From DASPWW01 sp963841715 (GTDB taxonomy: Bacteria; Actinomycetota; Thermoleophilia; Solirubrobacterales; 70-9), in contig CAWJDP010000001.1 in assembly GCA_963841715.1 (NCBI GenBank), positions 372,001 to 436,000 of the forward strand: a stretch of 64,000 bases of DNA. The letters run 5' to 3'. Of the stretch, positions 51,892 to 62,619 are shown in pieces. The notes beneath the pieces were generated by a model. The model searched no databases and was not told the DNA's origin. It was given only the letters and a program-made list of their open reading frames with translations. The stretch's first letter is position 1. Every line of letters begins with the position of its first letter. A program made the translations under genes and the position numbers.

Positions 51892-54891
51892 CTTGGAACG
51901 CCTCGCCGGTTTGCCCTCGGGGCAGAACGGCTTCGCGGAGTACGTGCAGAGCCTGGTTGGGAGATCCCATCCCTCGCGGCCGAAGAAGACGTTGACCGGG
52001 TCCTCCCCCAGGCTGCAGGAATCGGCGTCCCACCTGGTCTCGCACGAGGCGGGAGTCGGGTCGAAGAGCTTGTGCCGCAGGTCGGCGCTCACCGGTATGC
52101 AGGGACCCTTCTCGTCGGTTTCGCTCCCCGCGAGGCAGTTGCCCTGGTGGAAGTTCACGAGCCGATGCGGGACGCTGAGCTGCCACGAGAAGTCCTTTAC
52201 GTCGTTCAAGTCGCATGACCCGCTCGTGCACAGGAACGTCGGGATCCTGTAGGCGATCCAGATCGGCGGCGTGAGGAACTTCCACGCCTCGAGCTCGTAG
52301 TTGCGCAGTGCCCCCTGAACGGCTCGGTTGCGATCATTCCCCGTGAGCGGCTCCCACGTGTGATCGTGGATCAACCCTCCGACCTGGGTCAGCAGCCCGT
52401 AGTCGCCGAGAATTGCCTGCCTTGCGTCGGCGTTGCCCGAAAGCGCCGCCGTGAAGTCGGACAGGAGCGCCCTCCTGATCTTCACGTAGTTGCCGTCGAT
52501 CCCGTTCAACGCATCGGTCACCCCCGGGGCCGTCTTTCCCTCCGCGAGTACCACGCCGAGGAGCTGCTTCGCCGTGCCCCCCTGCGGACCGAGCGCGGCA
52601 GCGGGAACGAAGTCCAGGATCTTGGCGGCGATCCCCCATTCGTCCGCATGGATGTTGGCGTTGGACGTGACGTCGTATCGGAGCGCCGCGGCGGGATCGT
52701 CGATCGCCTTGACGTTGTAGATGTCCTGGATCAGGGGGTGCAGATAGCCGTCGAACCAGCCGGCCACCAACAGCGCGTCGTTCAGCTCAGCGAGCACCTG
52801 GCCCTTGACGGCCGTCCATGCTTCCGGCGGGACGTCGCTGGGCTGTCCGAGACTCGCGACGCACGTCCTGTAGTCGCTCAGCGTTTGCGTTTCGGACCGC
52901 GAGTACTTGGTGCGCAGGTCGAACGTATGGTCGTGTCCCCGCGGGCAGCTCTCGTAGGGGGGCCCGACGCCTTCGCCGAGCGCGTCGTTGATCGCGTCGT
53001 AAGCCGTCTTCTCGTTTCCGGTGAACGGCGGGAACTCGGCCGAGGGGTTCACCCAGTTCCCGCGCGCCGGGTCGTAGCCGCGGGTCACGACGCCCGTCAG
53101 CCCACGGGCGATCAGCGAGTCCGCCCCGGAGCCGTCGACGTCGGCGGCTTGGATCGTTCGGTAGTAGCGGTTCGAGTTCCAGCTGCACGCGTCGCAGAAG
53201 TCGCCCTCGACTGGGAGCTGCTGCCAGTCGCCGTTCCTCAGCGTCCAGGCGTGGACGCCGTCCGCGCCGCGGGCGTATAGGTCGTCGGTCCCGTCGCCGT
53301 TCAGGTCGGCCGTGTGGATCGTGAGGTAGTACTGGGCCTTGTCGAACCCGTTCGCGTTCGAAAGCGCCCTCAGATACGGGAGCGGCAGGTAGTCCCACCT
53401 GTTGAACCGCGGGTCCCACTGCCAGCTCTCGAGTCCGCCGCTGTCGCGTCCGATCACCTCGAGCTTGCCGTCGCCGTTCAGGTCGGCGGTCTGGATCGTC
53501 GAGTAGAGGCTCGGGTCCTTCCAGCCGTTCGCGTCGGAGGGCGCGTGCGCTCCGCCGAGCGCGATCGACCCCCAGCCGCCGCCCTCGACCGGGATGTAGT
53601 ACCAGACGCGGAGCCCGCCCCCGCAGCGGCCGACGATGTTGTCGCCCGTCCCGAGGCCCGCGATGTCGCCCGTGGTCTGCAGCGTCGTGTAGCAGTCGCG
53701 GTGGTCCCCGTTGCCGTCGGTGCCCCATCCGGCCGCGTTCGAGGGTGGGTTCGACTGGCCCTGGGCGTCGGGGAGCGCTTGCCACTGCCCGCTGCCGACG
53801 TTGTACTTGTAGGCGACGAAGCCGTTCGGGCCCCGGCCGACGATCTCGTCCTGGCGGTGCCCGTTGACCTTCGAGTTGTCGAAGTCCCCGACGCGGATCG
53901 TCTCGAAGTACTGGGGCTCGCTCCAGCCGTTGGCGTTCGAGAACGCCTTCAGCTGCGGGACCGGCAGGAACTTCCACGACTCGCTCGCCGGGTCGTACTC
54001 CCAGCTCTCGATGCCGCCGCTGTCGCGGCCGATGATCTCGTCGCGGCCGTCCCCGTTGATGTCGGCGGCCTGCAGCGTCTCGTAGTAGCGAGGCTGGCGC
54101 CACCCGTTCGCGTCCGAGGGCGCCTGCGCGCCGGTCAGGGCCGGCAGCGGCGACCACTGATAGGTGCCGTCGTGCCCCGGGGTCGAGCTGTCGAACGTGT
54201 ACGCGTCGATTCCGTCGGTGCTGCGTCCGAACAAGTCGGCCCGCCCGTCGCCGTCGAGGTCCGCGGTCTGGATCGTGTCCCAGTTCGACGGCGAGCTCCA
54301 CCCGGCGTCGGACCACGGCGGCAGTGAGAAGTCAGGCATCGCCGGCCCGCTGCGGACGCGGTAGCAGCCGTGGAGAGCGTCGCGCTTGTCGGAGCGGACC
54401 GTGTCCTTGCCGCGCCCGCAGTCGACCTTGTCGCGGGCGCCGTCGCGGGTGTCGATCTTGTCCGCGCCACGCCCCGCCCTGATCCGGTCGCGGTTGCCGT
54501 CGGCGGCATCGATCCGGTCCTTGCCGGTGCGTCCGATCAGGACGTCGCGGCCCTTGCCGCCGATCAGGTGGTCGCGGCCGATGCCGCCGTGGAGGCGGTC
54601 CCGGCCGACACCGCCGCGCAGCGTGTCCGCGCCGCCGTTCCCGCAAAGGTTGTCCGGGCCCCTGCCGCCGACGAGCTTTTCGGGCGTCGAGCGCCCGACG
54701 ATCACGTTGGCGTGGCGCCGGTCACCGCGACCGATCCGACCCGGGCCGACGAGCTTGGTCGGCTTCTTGCCGCCGCAATGGGCGCGGTGATGGGCTGCGG
54801 GCGCCGATGACGACAGCGCGGCTGCGCCCAGCGTCGCGACTGCAGCGAGCGCGTACCCAAACCGGAAGGTCCTTCCCTGAGCCTCAGCCAT
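51889..54891 (-). CDS. Large secreted RTX / FG-GAP repeat protein
   Basis: The 1000-residue product has a signal peptide (RFGYALAAVATLGAAALSSSAPAAHH). Residues of about 45-155 carry RTX-type nonapeptides (GGRGPDNLCGNGGADTLRGG, GGVGRDRLHGGIGRDHLIGG) expected to bind calcium. A block of about seven FG-GAP/VCBS-like repeats follows (about 170-610), each with a DLDGDGRADL-like calcium loop and a repeated SDANGW or SNANGW lead. The last 380 residues are largely helical with cysteines (CTSGSCDLND, CLAGSETDEKGPC) and have no recognised family. It is probably an extracellular adhesin, lectin or enzyme. ATG 54891 fits the signal peptide; the frame opens further upstream. Confidence 0.82.
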   Translation of the reverse strand: MAEAQGRTFRFGYALAAVATLGAAALSSSAPAAHHRAHCGGKKPTKLVGPGRIGRGDRRHANVIVGRSTPEKLVGGRGPDNLCGNGGADTLRGGVGRDRLHGGIGRDHLIGGKGRDVLIGRTGKDRIDAADGNRDRIRAGRGADKIDTRDGARDKVDCGRGKDTVRSDKRDALHGCYRVRSGPAMPDFSLPPWSDAGWSSPSNWDTIQTADLDGDGRADLFGRSTDGIDAYTFDSSTPGHDGTYQWSPLPALTGAQAPSDANGWRQPRYYETLQAADINGDGRDEIIGRDSGGIESWEYDPASESWKFLPVPQLKAFSNANGWSEPQYFETIRVGDFDNSKVNGHRQDEIVGRGPNGFVAYKYNVGSGQWQALPDAQGQSNPPSNAAGWGTDGNGDHRDCYTTLQTTGDIAGLGTGDNIVGRCGGGLRVWYYIPVEGGGWGSIALGGAHAPSDANGWKDPSLYSTIQTADLNGDGKLEVIGRDSGGLESWQWDPRFNRWDYLPLPYLRALSNANGFDKAQYYLTIHTADLNGDGTDDLYARGADGVHAWTLRNGDWQQLPVEGDFCDACSWNSNRYYRTIQAADVDGSGADSLIARGLTGVVTRGYDPARGNWVNPSAEFPPFTGNEKTAYDAINDALGEGVGPPYESCPRGHDHTFDLRTKYSRSETQTLSDYRTCVASLGQPSDVPPEAWTAVKGQVLAELNDALLVAGWFDGYLHPLIQDIYNVKAIDDPAAALRYDVTSNANIHADEWGIAAKILDFVPAAALGPQGGTAKQLLGVVLAEGKTAPGVTDALNGIDGNYVKIRRALLSDFTAALSGNADARQAILGDYGLLTQVGGLIHDHTWEPLTGNDRNRAVQGALRNYELEAWKFLTPPIWIAYRIPTFLCTSGSCDLNDVKDFSWQLSVPHRLVNFHQGNCLAGSETDEKGPCIPVSADLRHKLFDPTPASCETRWDADSCSLGEDPVNVFFGREGWDLPTRLCTYSAKPFCPEGKPARRSK

Positions 54892-54930
54892 GTCGTCGTC
54901 CCGTTGCGCCTGGAGACGTGAGCCGCAAAC

Positions 54931-54936
54931 AGCGTA
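54931..54936 (-). promoter_or_regulatory. -10 element TACGCT for the large secreted protein
   Basis: Minus-strand TACGCT lies 39 bases before the ATG at 54891, giving a leader of about 30 bases with no strong ribosome site. Confidence 0.35.
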
Positions 54937-54978
54937 CACAGCGGCACCGCCCCGCGAATCAGCCGCTGGGGCCGCTCG

Positions 54979-54984
54979 TACACT
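54979..54984 (+). promoter_or_regulatory. -10 element TACACT for uvrA, leaderless spacing
   Basis: TACACT is followed by 7 bases and the ATG at 54992. No SOS-type inverted repeat is seen in the 100-base divergent region. Confidence 0.5.
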
Positions 54985-54991
54985 GGTTCCC

Positions 54992-57958
<2,967 letters not shown>

Positions 57959-57965
57959 GTCGAGC

Positions 57966-58211
57966 TCAGGTCGAGAAGTGGAGGACGTTCGTGTGGCAGG
58001 TGGCGAACTGGCCGGCGCCGACCTCGATGCCGCCGTCGAACTGGACCGTGCCCTTGGCGCTCTTACCGACATCGACGTGGCGATGGCGCTTGCGAAGCAG
58101 CGTCTCGAGCGGCGCGACCGCGACGAGGCCGGGGTGAAGAACGGCCGCGACACCGAGCGCGCCTCCGGCCCCGAGCCCGTCGGCGAGGGCGCGCCGGTCG
58201 GGGCAGTCCAC
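57966..58211 (-). CDS. Short paralogue of the neighbouring secreted protein, probably truncated
   Basis: The frame is 81 residues from GTG 58211. Its last 35 residues (GKSAKGTVQFDGGIEV, FATCHTNVLHFST) match the C-terminus of the neighbour at 58222 (ASVKGTVMFDGRAKV, YETCHTGELAF). The first 45 residues do not match, and no clear signal peptide is present. It lies 10 bases after the neighbour's stop. The most likely explanation is a tandem duplicate that lost its N-terminal part; it may be a remnant. Confidence 0.5.
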   Translation of the reverse strand: MDCPDRRALADGLGAGGALGVAAVLHPGLVAVAPLETLLRKRHRHVDVGKSAKGTVQFDGGIEVGAGQFATCHTNVLHFST

Positions 58212-58221
58212 GCCTGAGCGC

Positions 58222-58668
58222 CTAGCCCGTCTGACCGCCCGCGAACGCGAGTTCGCCCGTGTGGCAGGTCTCGTACGTCCCGCTTGCGTCGACCTTGGCG
58301 CGGCCGTCGAACATCACAGTCCCCTTCACCGAGGCCCCGTGATCGGTCAGTTTGCCCGCCCACGTGGCGTGGCCGCCGGTGGCGACCGTGGCCTCGACGT
58401 TGAAGTGGTTCTTGATCACCCTGACGGCGCCCTTGGCCCGGAATCTGAGCAGGTAGTTGTTCGTCTGGCACTTCGCCGGGATGTCATGGGCGCTGAAGGC
58501 CTTCGCCTTGCGCTTTCGGGCGGGCCGCTTGACGACGTCGAACGTGACCCGCGCGGTTCCGGTCGGGTCGGCGCTCAGCCCCGAGCTGTAGCTGGCTCTC
58601 CAGGCGGAGGCGTTCGCGGGCAGCGCAAGCGCGACCGCCACGACCCCACATGTGAATAGACGCTTCAT
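58222..58668 (-). CDS. Small secreted beta-rich protein
   Basis: The 148-residue product starts at ATG 58668, which has a GAGGAG ribosome site on the minus strand. A signal peptide (MKRLFTCGVVAVALALPANASA) is cut near residue 22. The mature part looks beta-rich, with CQTNNYLLRFRAKGAVRV and the tail KGTVMFDGRAKVDASGTYETCHTG; the two cysteines may pair. The family is not recognised. The open frame extends to 58734 but has no signal-like start there. A related C-terminal fragment follows at 57966. Confidence 0.72.
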   Translation of the reverse strand: MKRLFTCGVVAVALALPANASAWRASYSSGLSADPTGTARVTFDVVKRPARKRKAKAFSAHDIPAKCQTNNYLLRFRAKGAVRVIKNHFNVEATVATGGHATWAGKLTDHGASVKGTVMFDGRAKVDASGTYETCHTGELAFAGGQTG

Positions 58669-58801
58669 GCGACTCCTCGTTGTCCCTGGCACCCCGCCTG
58701 ATGATGATTTTCCTTCGTTCCTTGGCATACGCATTGTGACGCGCCCTTCCGACTAACGCACAGCGGGCCTCCTAGTTGCGGAGTTCGAGGAAACTTCTTT
58801 C

Positions 58802-59401
58802 GTGAGCGAATCCGGCGGATGGCGCCTGTGGTGGCTGAAGCGGCGCTGGTACGAGCGTAACCGGCGCCCCCTGCGCAGATGGCGGATCAACCGCCACATG
58901 GCCCGCGCGGGCGCCTATATGCGCTTTCCGGTCGAGGGCGAGGTGCTCGAAGCGCTAGACGAGGGACGCCTGACCGTGGGGGAGGGCACCCTGTTCGAGC
59001 CGGGCTGCTGGCTGACGCTCCCCGGGTCGGCCCGGATCGAGATCGGCAGCGACTGCTTCCTGAACCGGAACACGATGCTCGCCGCGCTCGAGCGAATCGA
59101 GATCGGCGACCATGTGATGTTCGCCAACAGCTGCTTCGTCAGCGACGCCGACCATCGCCACGACGACCCGGACGTGCCGGTGACGAGGCAGGGGTTCAGC
59201 TCGAAGGGGACCGTGAAGATCGGCTCGAACTGCTGGTTCGGCGTCGGCTGCGTGGTCACGAGCGGCGTCACGGTCGGCGAGCGGTGCGTGATCGGCGCGA
59301 ACTCGGTCGTCACCCACGACATCCCGCCGCGGGTGATCGCCGCGGGTGCCCCGGCAAGGGTGATCCGCGAGATCGACTTCAGGCCGTCCGCCCAGGGATG
59401 A
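58802..59401 (+). CDS. Hexapeptide-repeat acyltransferase
   Basis: The product (199 residues) has a left-handed beta-helix built from hexapeptide turns (LTVGEGTLFEPGCWLTL, RIEIGSDCFLNRNTM, RIEIGDHVMFANSCFVSD). The catalytic-type His lies in DADHRHDD, followed by VKIGSNCWFGVGCVVTSGVTVGERCVIGANSVVTHDIP and a typical PARVIREI end. Relatives transfer acetyl groups to sugars of surface polysaccharides or antibiotics. The acceptor is unknown. The Arg/Trp-rich N-terminus (WWLKRRWYERNRRPLRRW) may contact the membrane. GTG start. Confidence 0.87.
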   Translation: MSESGGWRLWWLKRRWYERNRRPLRRWRINRHMARAGAYMRFPVEGEVLEALDEGRLTVGEGTLFEPGCWLTLPGSARIEIGSDCFLNRNTMLAALERIEIGDHVMFANSCFVSDADHRHDDPDVPVTRQGFSSKGTVKIGSNCWFGVGCVVTSGVTVGERCVIGANSVVTHDIPPRVIAAGAPARVIREIDFRPSAQG

Positions 59402-59408
59402 GTCGCGC

Positions 59409-59414
59409 TAGGTT
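59409..59414 (+). promoter_or_regulatory. -10 element TAGGTT for the lipoprotein at 59421
   Basis: TAGGTT is followed by 6 bases and GTG 59421, the leaderless spacing. It lies just after the acyltransferase stop. Confidence 0.45.
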
Positions 59415-59420
59415 GCGCGC

Positions 59421-59912
59421 GTGACCGCAAGGACGATCCTCGCGATCTGCCTCGCCGCGGCGCTCGCGCTCTCCGCATGCGGGGGCTCGTCGTCGTCGAC
59501 GAGCTCGACCAAGAGCACGAGCGCGGCGTCGACGACGCCGACGACGGGCGGGGGTCGCACCGGCGGCGGAGGATCCGGCGGCGCAAGCGACGAGCAGCAG
59601 ATCCGCTCGACCGTCGCCAAGCTGCTGACCTCGGAGGACCCGAAGCAGGTGTGCCAGCAGCTCGTGACCCCGAACTACGTCAAGCAGTCCTTCGGCGACC
59701 TCAAGGGGTGCGAGCGGGCGACGGTCCCCGGCAGCGCGGCGCGCTCGGTGAAGGTCTCGAAGCCCGAGGTCCTGCCCGGTGGCGCGACCGTGAAGGCGGT
59801 CCCAAAGGGGGGGCCGTCGAGCGGCGAAACGTTGACGGTCCAGATGGCGATGGTCTCGGGCGGCGCCTGGAAGGTCGACAGGGTGCGCTCGAACGCTCCA
59901 GTGGGACCCTGA
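59421..59912 (+). CDS. Lipoprotein with NTF2-like tail
   Basis: The 163-residue product has a signal sequence with the lipobox LSAC (Cys near residue 20), a Ser/Thr/Gly-rich linker, and a globular domain starting DEQQIRSTVAKLLTSEDPKQVCQQLVTPNYVKQSFG. That segment and the final AMVSGGAWKVDRVRS resemble small NTF2-like domains in actinobacterial lipoproteins. Two cysteines (CQQL, GCERA) could pair. The function is unknown. The 99-base gap that follows (59913-60011) holds repeated CGCTCGCTC-type runs only. Confidence 0.75.
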   Translation: MTARTILAICLAAALALSACGGSSSSTSSTKSTSAASTTPTTGGGRTGGGGSGGASDEQQIRSTVAKLLTSEDPKQVCQQLVTPNYVKQSFGDLKGCERATVPGSAARSVKVSKPEVLPGGATVKAVPKGGPSSGETLTVQMAMVSGGAWKVDRVRSNAPVGP

Positions 59913-60011
59913 ATCAGGCCTGCCGCGTACTCCGCTCCCGCTCGCTCGCAGTCGCATCACCGTAGTAGTTGCTCGCTCGCTCCCGCGTCCGCCGCGGCAG
60001 GGTTTTTGGGA

Positions 60012-60428
60012 CTACGAGACGATTTGGACGAGTACGGTGCGCTCGCGGGGGCGGTCGTCGAAGTCGATCAGGACGAGCTGTTGCCAGGTGCCGAGCGCGA
60101 GCCGTCCGCCTCTCACCGGCACCGACTCCGAGGCTCCGATCAGCGACGCGCGCTGGTGGGCGTGGGAGTTCGTGTCGCGGTTGAGCCGGTTGTGCTCATA
60201 TTCGCCCTCAGCCGGGATCAGCCGGTCGACCAGCTCGCGAAGATCGTGGACGCCCCCCGGCTCGTACTCCATCGTCGTGATCGCAGCGGTTGAGCCGACG
60301 ACGAATGCGGTCGCGAGGGCCTCGTCGATCCCGGCCGCGGCGACGACGCGCTGCGACCCGTCGGTGATGTCGATCACGTCGGAGTCGCCCCTCGTCGAGA
60401 GGCGCAGCTCGCCGGTGTGAACGCCCAC
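60012..60428 (-). CDS. YjbQ/UPF0047-family protein
   Basis: The product (138 residues) matches the YjbQ family: GVHTGELRLSTRGDSDVIDITDGSQRVV, FVVGSTAAITTMEYEPG, LIPAEGEYEHNRLNRDTNSHAHQRASLIGASESVPV and LGTWQQLVLIDFDDRPRERTVLVQ. Members have weak thiamine-phosphate synthase activity in vitro; the in vivo role is unclear. The GTG start shares one base with the panB stop, so it is the last gene of the minus-strand pan operon. Confidence 0.9.
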   Translation of the reverse strand: MGVHTGELRLSTRGDSDVIDITDGSQRVVAAAGIDEALATAFVVGSTAAITTMEYEPGGVHDLRELVDRLIPAEGEYEHNRLNRDTNSHAHQRASLIGASESVPVRGGRLALGTWQQLVLIDFDDRPRERTVLVQIVS

Positions 60429-61345
60429 TACCAGTCCCAGGCCGAGGCCGCGAGGCTGTCCCGCTCGAGGTAGCCGCGGAACTCCTCGAGCTCAGCCGGA
60501 TCGATGCTGTAGCTGTGCTCCTCCCGGGGGAAGCTGCCCCGGCGCACGTCGCGGGCGTAGGCGCTCATCGCGCTGACCATCTCGCCGCGGAGGTCGGCGT
60601 AGCGCTTCACGAACCGCGGCACGCGCCCGGTGTGGATCCCGAGCAGGTCGTGGAAAACGAGCACCTGACCGTCGGTCGCGGGCCCCGCCCCGATTCCGAT
60701 CACCGGGACCTCGAGCTTGGCGACGAGCGCCTCGGTGACCGCGGCCGGCACCGCCTCGAAGACGATCGCGAAGCAGCCCGCGGCCTGTAGCGCCAGCGCC
60801 TCCTCGGCGATCTGGGCGGCGCCCTCGGCGGTCCGCCCCTGCGCCTTGAAGCCGCCCAGCGCCCCCGAGGTCTGCGGGGTCAGTCCGACGTGACCCATTG
60901 CAGGGATCCCCGAACGCGAGATCGCGCGGGCGCGATCGACCGAGGCGCCGCCGCGCTCGAGCTTGACCGCGTCGCACCCCGCCTCCTTCACGTACCGCTG
61001 CGCGCTCTCAATCGCCTGCTCGTTCGAGGTCTCGTACGAGCCGAAGGGAAGATCGCCGATCAGCACCGGCGTCCGCAGGCCGCGGCGCGCCGCCGCGGCC
61101 ATCGTGACCATCTCGTCCATCGACACCGGGTTCGTGGAGTCGTGACCGAGCACGACCATCGCCGCCGTGTCGCCGACCAGCACGACGTCGACGCCGGCGT
61201 CCTCGGCGACGAGGGCCGAGGGATAGTCGTACGCGGTGACCATCACGATCGGGTGGCCGGACCGCTTCATCTCGGCGAGCGCCGGCACGGTAACCGGGAC
61301 GCGCTCATCGGTGGCGTCGGTGGGGAGCTTCGGATTCGTGCTCAT
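60428..61345 (-). CDS. panB: Ketopantoate hydroxymethyltransferase
   Basis: The product (305 residues) makes ketopantoate from 2-oxoisovalerate and methylene-tetrahydrofolate, the first step to pantothenate. Features are IVMVTAYDYPSALVAEDAGVD, LVGDTAAMVVLGHDST, DLPFGSYETSNEQA, AVKLERGG, GHVGLTPQT and VIGIGAGPATDGQVLVFHDLLGI. A C-terminal tail of about 30 residues is longer than in E. coli. The ATG overlaps the panD' stop as ATGA (61342-61345). Confidence 0.95.
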   Translation of the reverse strand: MSTNPKLPTDATDERVPVTVPALAEMKRSGHPIVMVTAYDYPSALVAEDAGVDVVLVGDTAAMVVLGHDSTNPVSMDEMVTMAAAARRGLRTPVLIGDLPFGSYETSNEQAIESAQRYVKEAGCDAVKLERGGASVDRARAISRSGIPAMGHVGLTPQTSGALGGFKAQGRTAEGAAQIAEEALALQAAGCFAIVFEAVPAAVTEALVAKLEVPVIGIGAGPATDGQVLVFHDLLGIHTGRVPRFVKRYADLRGEMVSAMSAYARDVRRGSFPREEHSYSIDPAELEEFRGYLERDSLAASAWDW

Positions 61346-61587
61346 GTCGGGACCTCCCTTGGGCCGTCGGGCTCGGATGTGAGCGCACCGGGTACCTCGC
61401 CGTCGAGCAGGACCTCGGGGTTCGAGTCCACCTCGACGATGCGGTTGCGGCGATCGACGTGGGCGACGAGCGGCGAGTAGGGGTCGAGACCCTGCTCGTC
61501 GTAGGAGGCATAGGAGACGATGATCGCCTTGTCGCCGCGGCTGACGAGCCTGGCGGCGGCGCCGTTGAGGCGGATCTGGCGTCTCAA
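61342..61587 (-). CDS. panD: C-terminal half of aspartate 1-decarboxylase (PanD'), truncated
   Basis: The 81-residue frame aligns only with the second half of PanD: IRLNGAAARLVSRGDKAIIVSYASYD matches the conserved NGAAA region (about residue 68 onward in the E. coli protein). The first two thirds of the pyruvoyl fold are missing, including the Gly24-Ser25 self-cleavage site and Lys9, Arg54 and Tyr58. So it cannot make beta-alanine alone. Yet it overlaps panC (TTGA, 61584-61587) and panB (ATGA), and the frame is clean. It is either a remnant held by translational coupling, one half of a split enzyme, or a repurposed domain. TTG start. Confidence 0.75.
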   Translation of the reverse strand: MRRQIRLNGAAARLVSRGDKAIIVSYASYDEQGLDPYSPLVAHVDRRNRIVEVDSNPEVLLDGEVPGALTSEPDGPREVPT

Positions 61588-62441
61588 CGCCGGTGACCTC
61601 CTATCACTGTGTTGTCGATCAGTCGGGCGGGGCCGACTCGCGCGGCGAGCGCGACCAGCACCGGTTGGCCGTTGAAGCTCTCGATCGGCGCGAGCGTCTC
61701 GGCGTTGCGTGCCTCCAGGTACTCGGCCTCGATGCCGGCGGCGTCGAGCTCCGCACCCGCAGCGCTGAGCGCGTCGTCGACCGACCCCGAGCCCGACGCG
61801 GCTTCGGCCGCGCTAAGCGCGCGAGACAGCGAGAGCGCCCGCTCGCGGTCCTCGGCGCTCAGGTAGGCGTTGCGCGAGCTCATCGCGAGCCCGTCGGGCT
61901 CGCGCACGATCGGGACGACGACGATCTCGACCGGGAAGTCGAGGTCGGAGGCCATGCGCCGGATCACGATCGCCTGCTGGGCGTCCTTCTGGCCGAAGAA
62001 AGCGGCGTCGGGCAGGACGCTGTTGAAGAGCTTCGCGACCACGGTCGTGACGCCGGTGAAGTGGCCGGGCCCGCGGCTGTCGGGGCTCCCGCACAGCACC
62101 TCGGTCAGCCCGGTGACCGTGACCTCGGTCGAGAAGCCTCGCGGATAGACCTCGGCGGGATCGGGGGCGTAGATCAGGTCCACCCCGTGCTCGACGGCGA
62201 GCTCGACGTCGCGGTCCTCATCGCGGGGATAGGCGTCGAGGTCCTCGCCGGGTGCGAACTGCGTTGGGTTGACGAACAGGCTGACGACAACGAAGTCGCA
62301 GCGTCTGCGGGCGGCGTCGATCAGCGACAAATGGCCGCCGTGGAAGGCGCCCATCGTCGGCACGAGGCCGACGTTCCGGCCCTCGCTCCGCGCGGCTGCG
62401 ACAGCCTCGCGAAGCTCGACCTTGGTTCGGACGATCTCCAT
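61584..62441 (-). CDS. panC: Pantothenate synthetase
   Basis: The product (285 residues) joins pantoate and beta-alanine using ATP. It shows VGLVPTMGAFHGGHLSLIDAA with the HIGH-like HGGH, VVVSLFVNPTQFAPGEDLDAYPR, FFGQKDAQQAIVIRRM and GLAMSSRNAYLSAEDR. ATG 62441 is preceded by GAGAGAAG, a fair ribosome site; the frame opens further upstream without homology. It heads the operon panC-panD'-panB-yjbQ, which has 4-, 4- and 1-base overlaps. Its beta-alanine substrate should come from PanD, which is truncated here. Confidence 0.95.
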   Translation of the reverse strand: MEIVRTKVELREAVAAARSEGRNVGLVPTMGAFHGGHLSLIDAARRRCDFVVVSLFVNPTQFAPGEDLDAYPRDEDRDVELAVEHGVDLIYAPDPAEVYPRGFSTEVTVTGLTEVLCGSPDSRGPGHFTGVTTVVAKLFNSVLPDAAFFGQKDAQQAIVIRRMASDLDFPVEIVVVPIVREPDGLAMSSRNAYLSAEDRERALSLSRALSAAEAASGSGSVDDALSAAGAELDAAGIEAEYLEARNAETLAPIESFNGQPVLVALAARVGPARLIDNTVIGGHRR

Positions 62442-62486
62442 CTTCTCTCGGTCCACGCCTCCGGTCGGTGGTCGCGGCCGAATTCC

Positions 62487-62492
62487 AGTATA
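62487..62492 (-). promoter_or_regulatory. -10 element TATACT for the pan operon
   Basis: Minus-strand TATACT lies 45 bases before the panC ATG and gives a leader of about 39 bases with a ribosome site. The 178-base divergent region between panC and udg also holds the udg promoter. Confidence 0.5.
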
Positions 62493-62606
62493 GGTCCGCC
62501 CCGGTGTCCTGACGTCACCCGCGCGGCAGCCGGAGCGCGCACAAAGACGCCGCAACGCGCGGAATGTGAGCGATCGCACACCCTGGGCTGGGTCCGCGAG
62601 CGGACT

Positions 62607-62612
62607 TACCAT
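62607..62612 (+). promoter_or_regulatory. -10 element TACCAT for udg, leaderless spacing
   Basis: TACCAT is followed by 7 bases and GTG 62620. Confidence 0.5.
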
Positions 62613-62619
62613 TTGGCAC

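Noticed and set aside
52360..54327. Plus-strand open frames opposite the RTX/FG-GAP gene
   Set aside because: They mirror the repeats of the minus-strand protein and have no signal peptide, start support or known domain.
54892..54991. LexA/SOS box controlling uvrA
   Set aside because: No GAAC-N4-GTTC type inverted repeat was found in the divergent region, nor just before uvrB.
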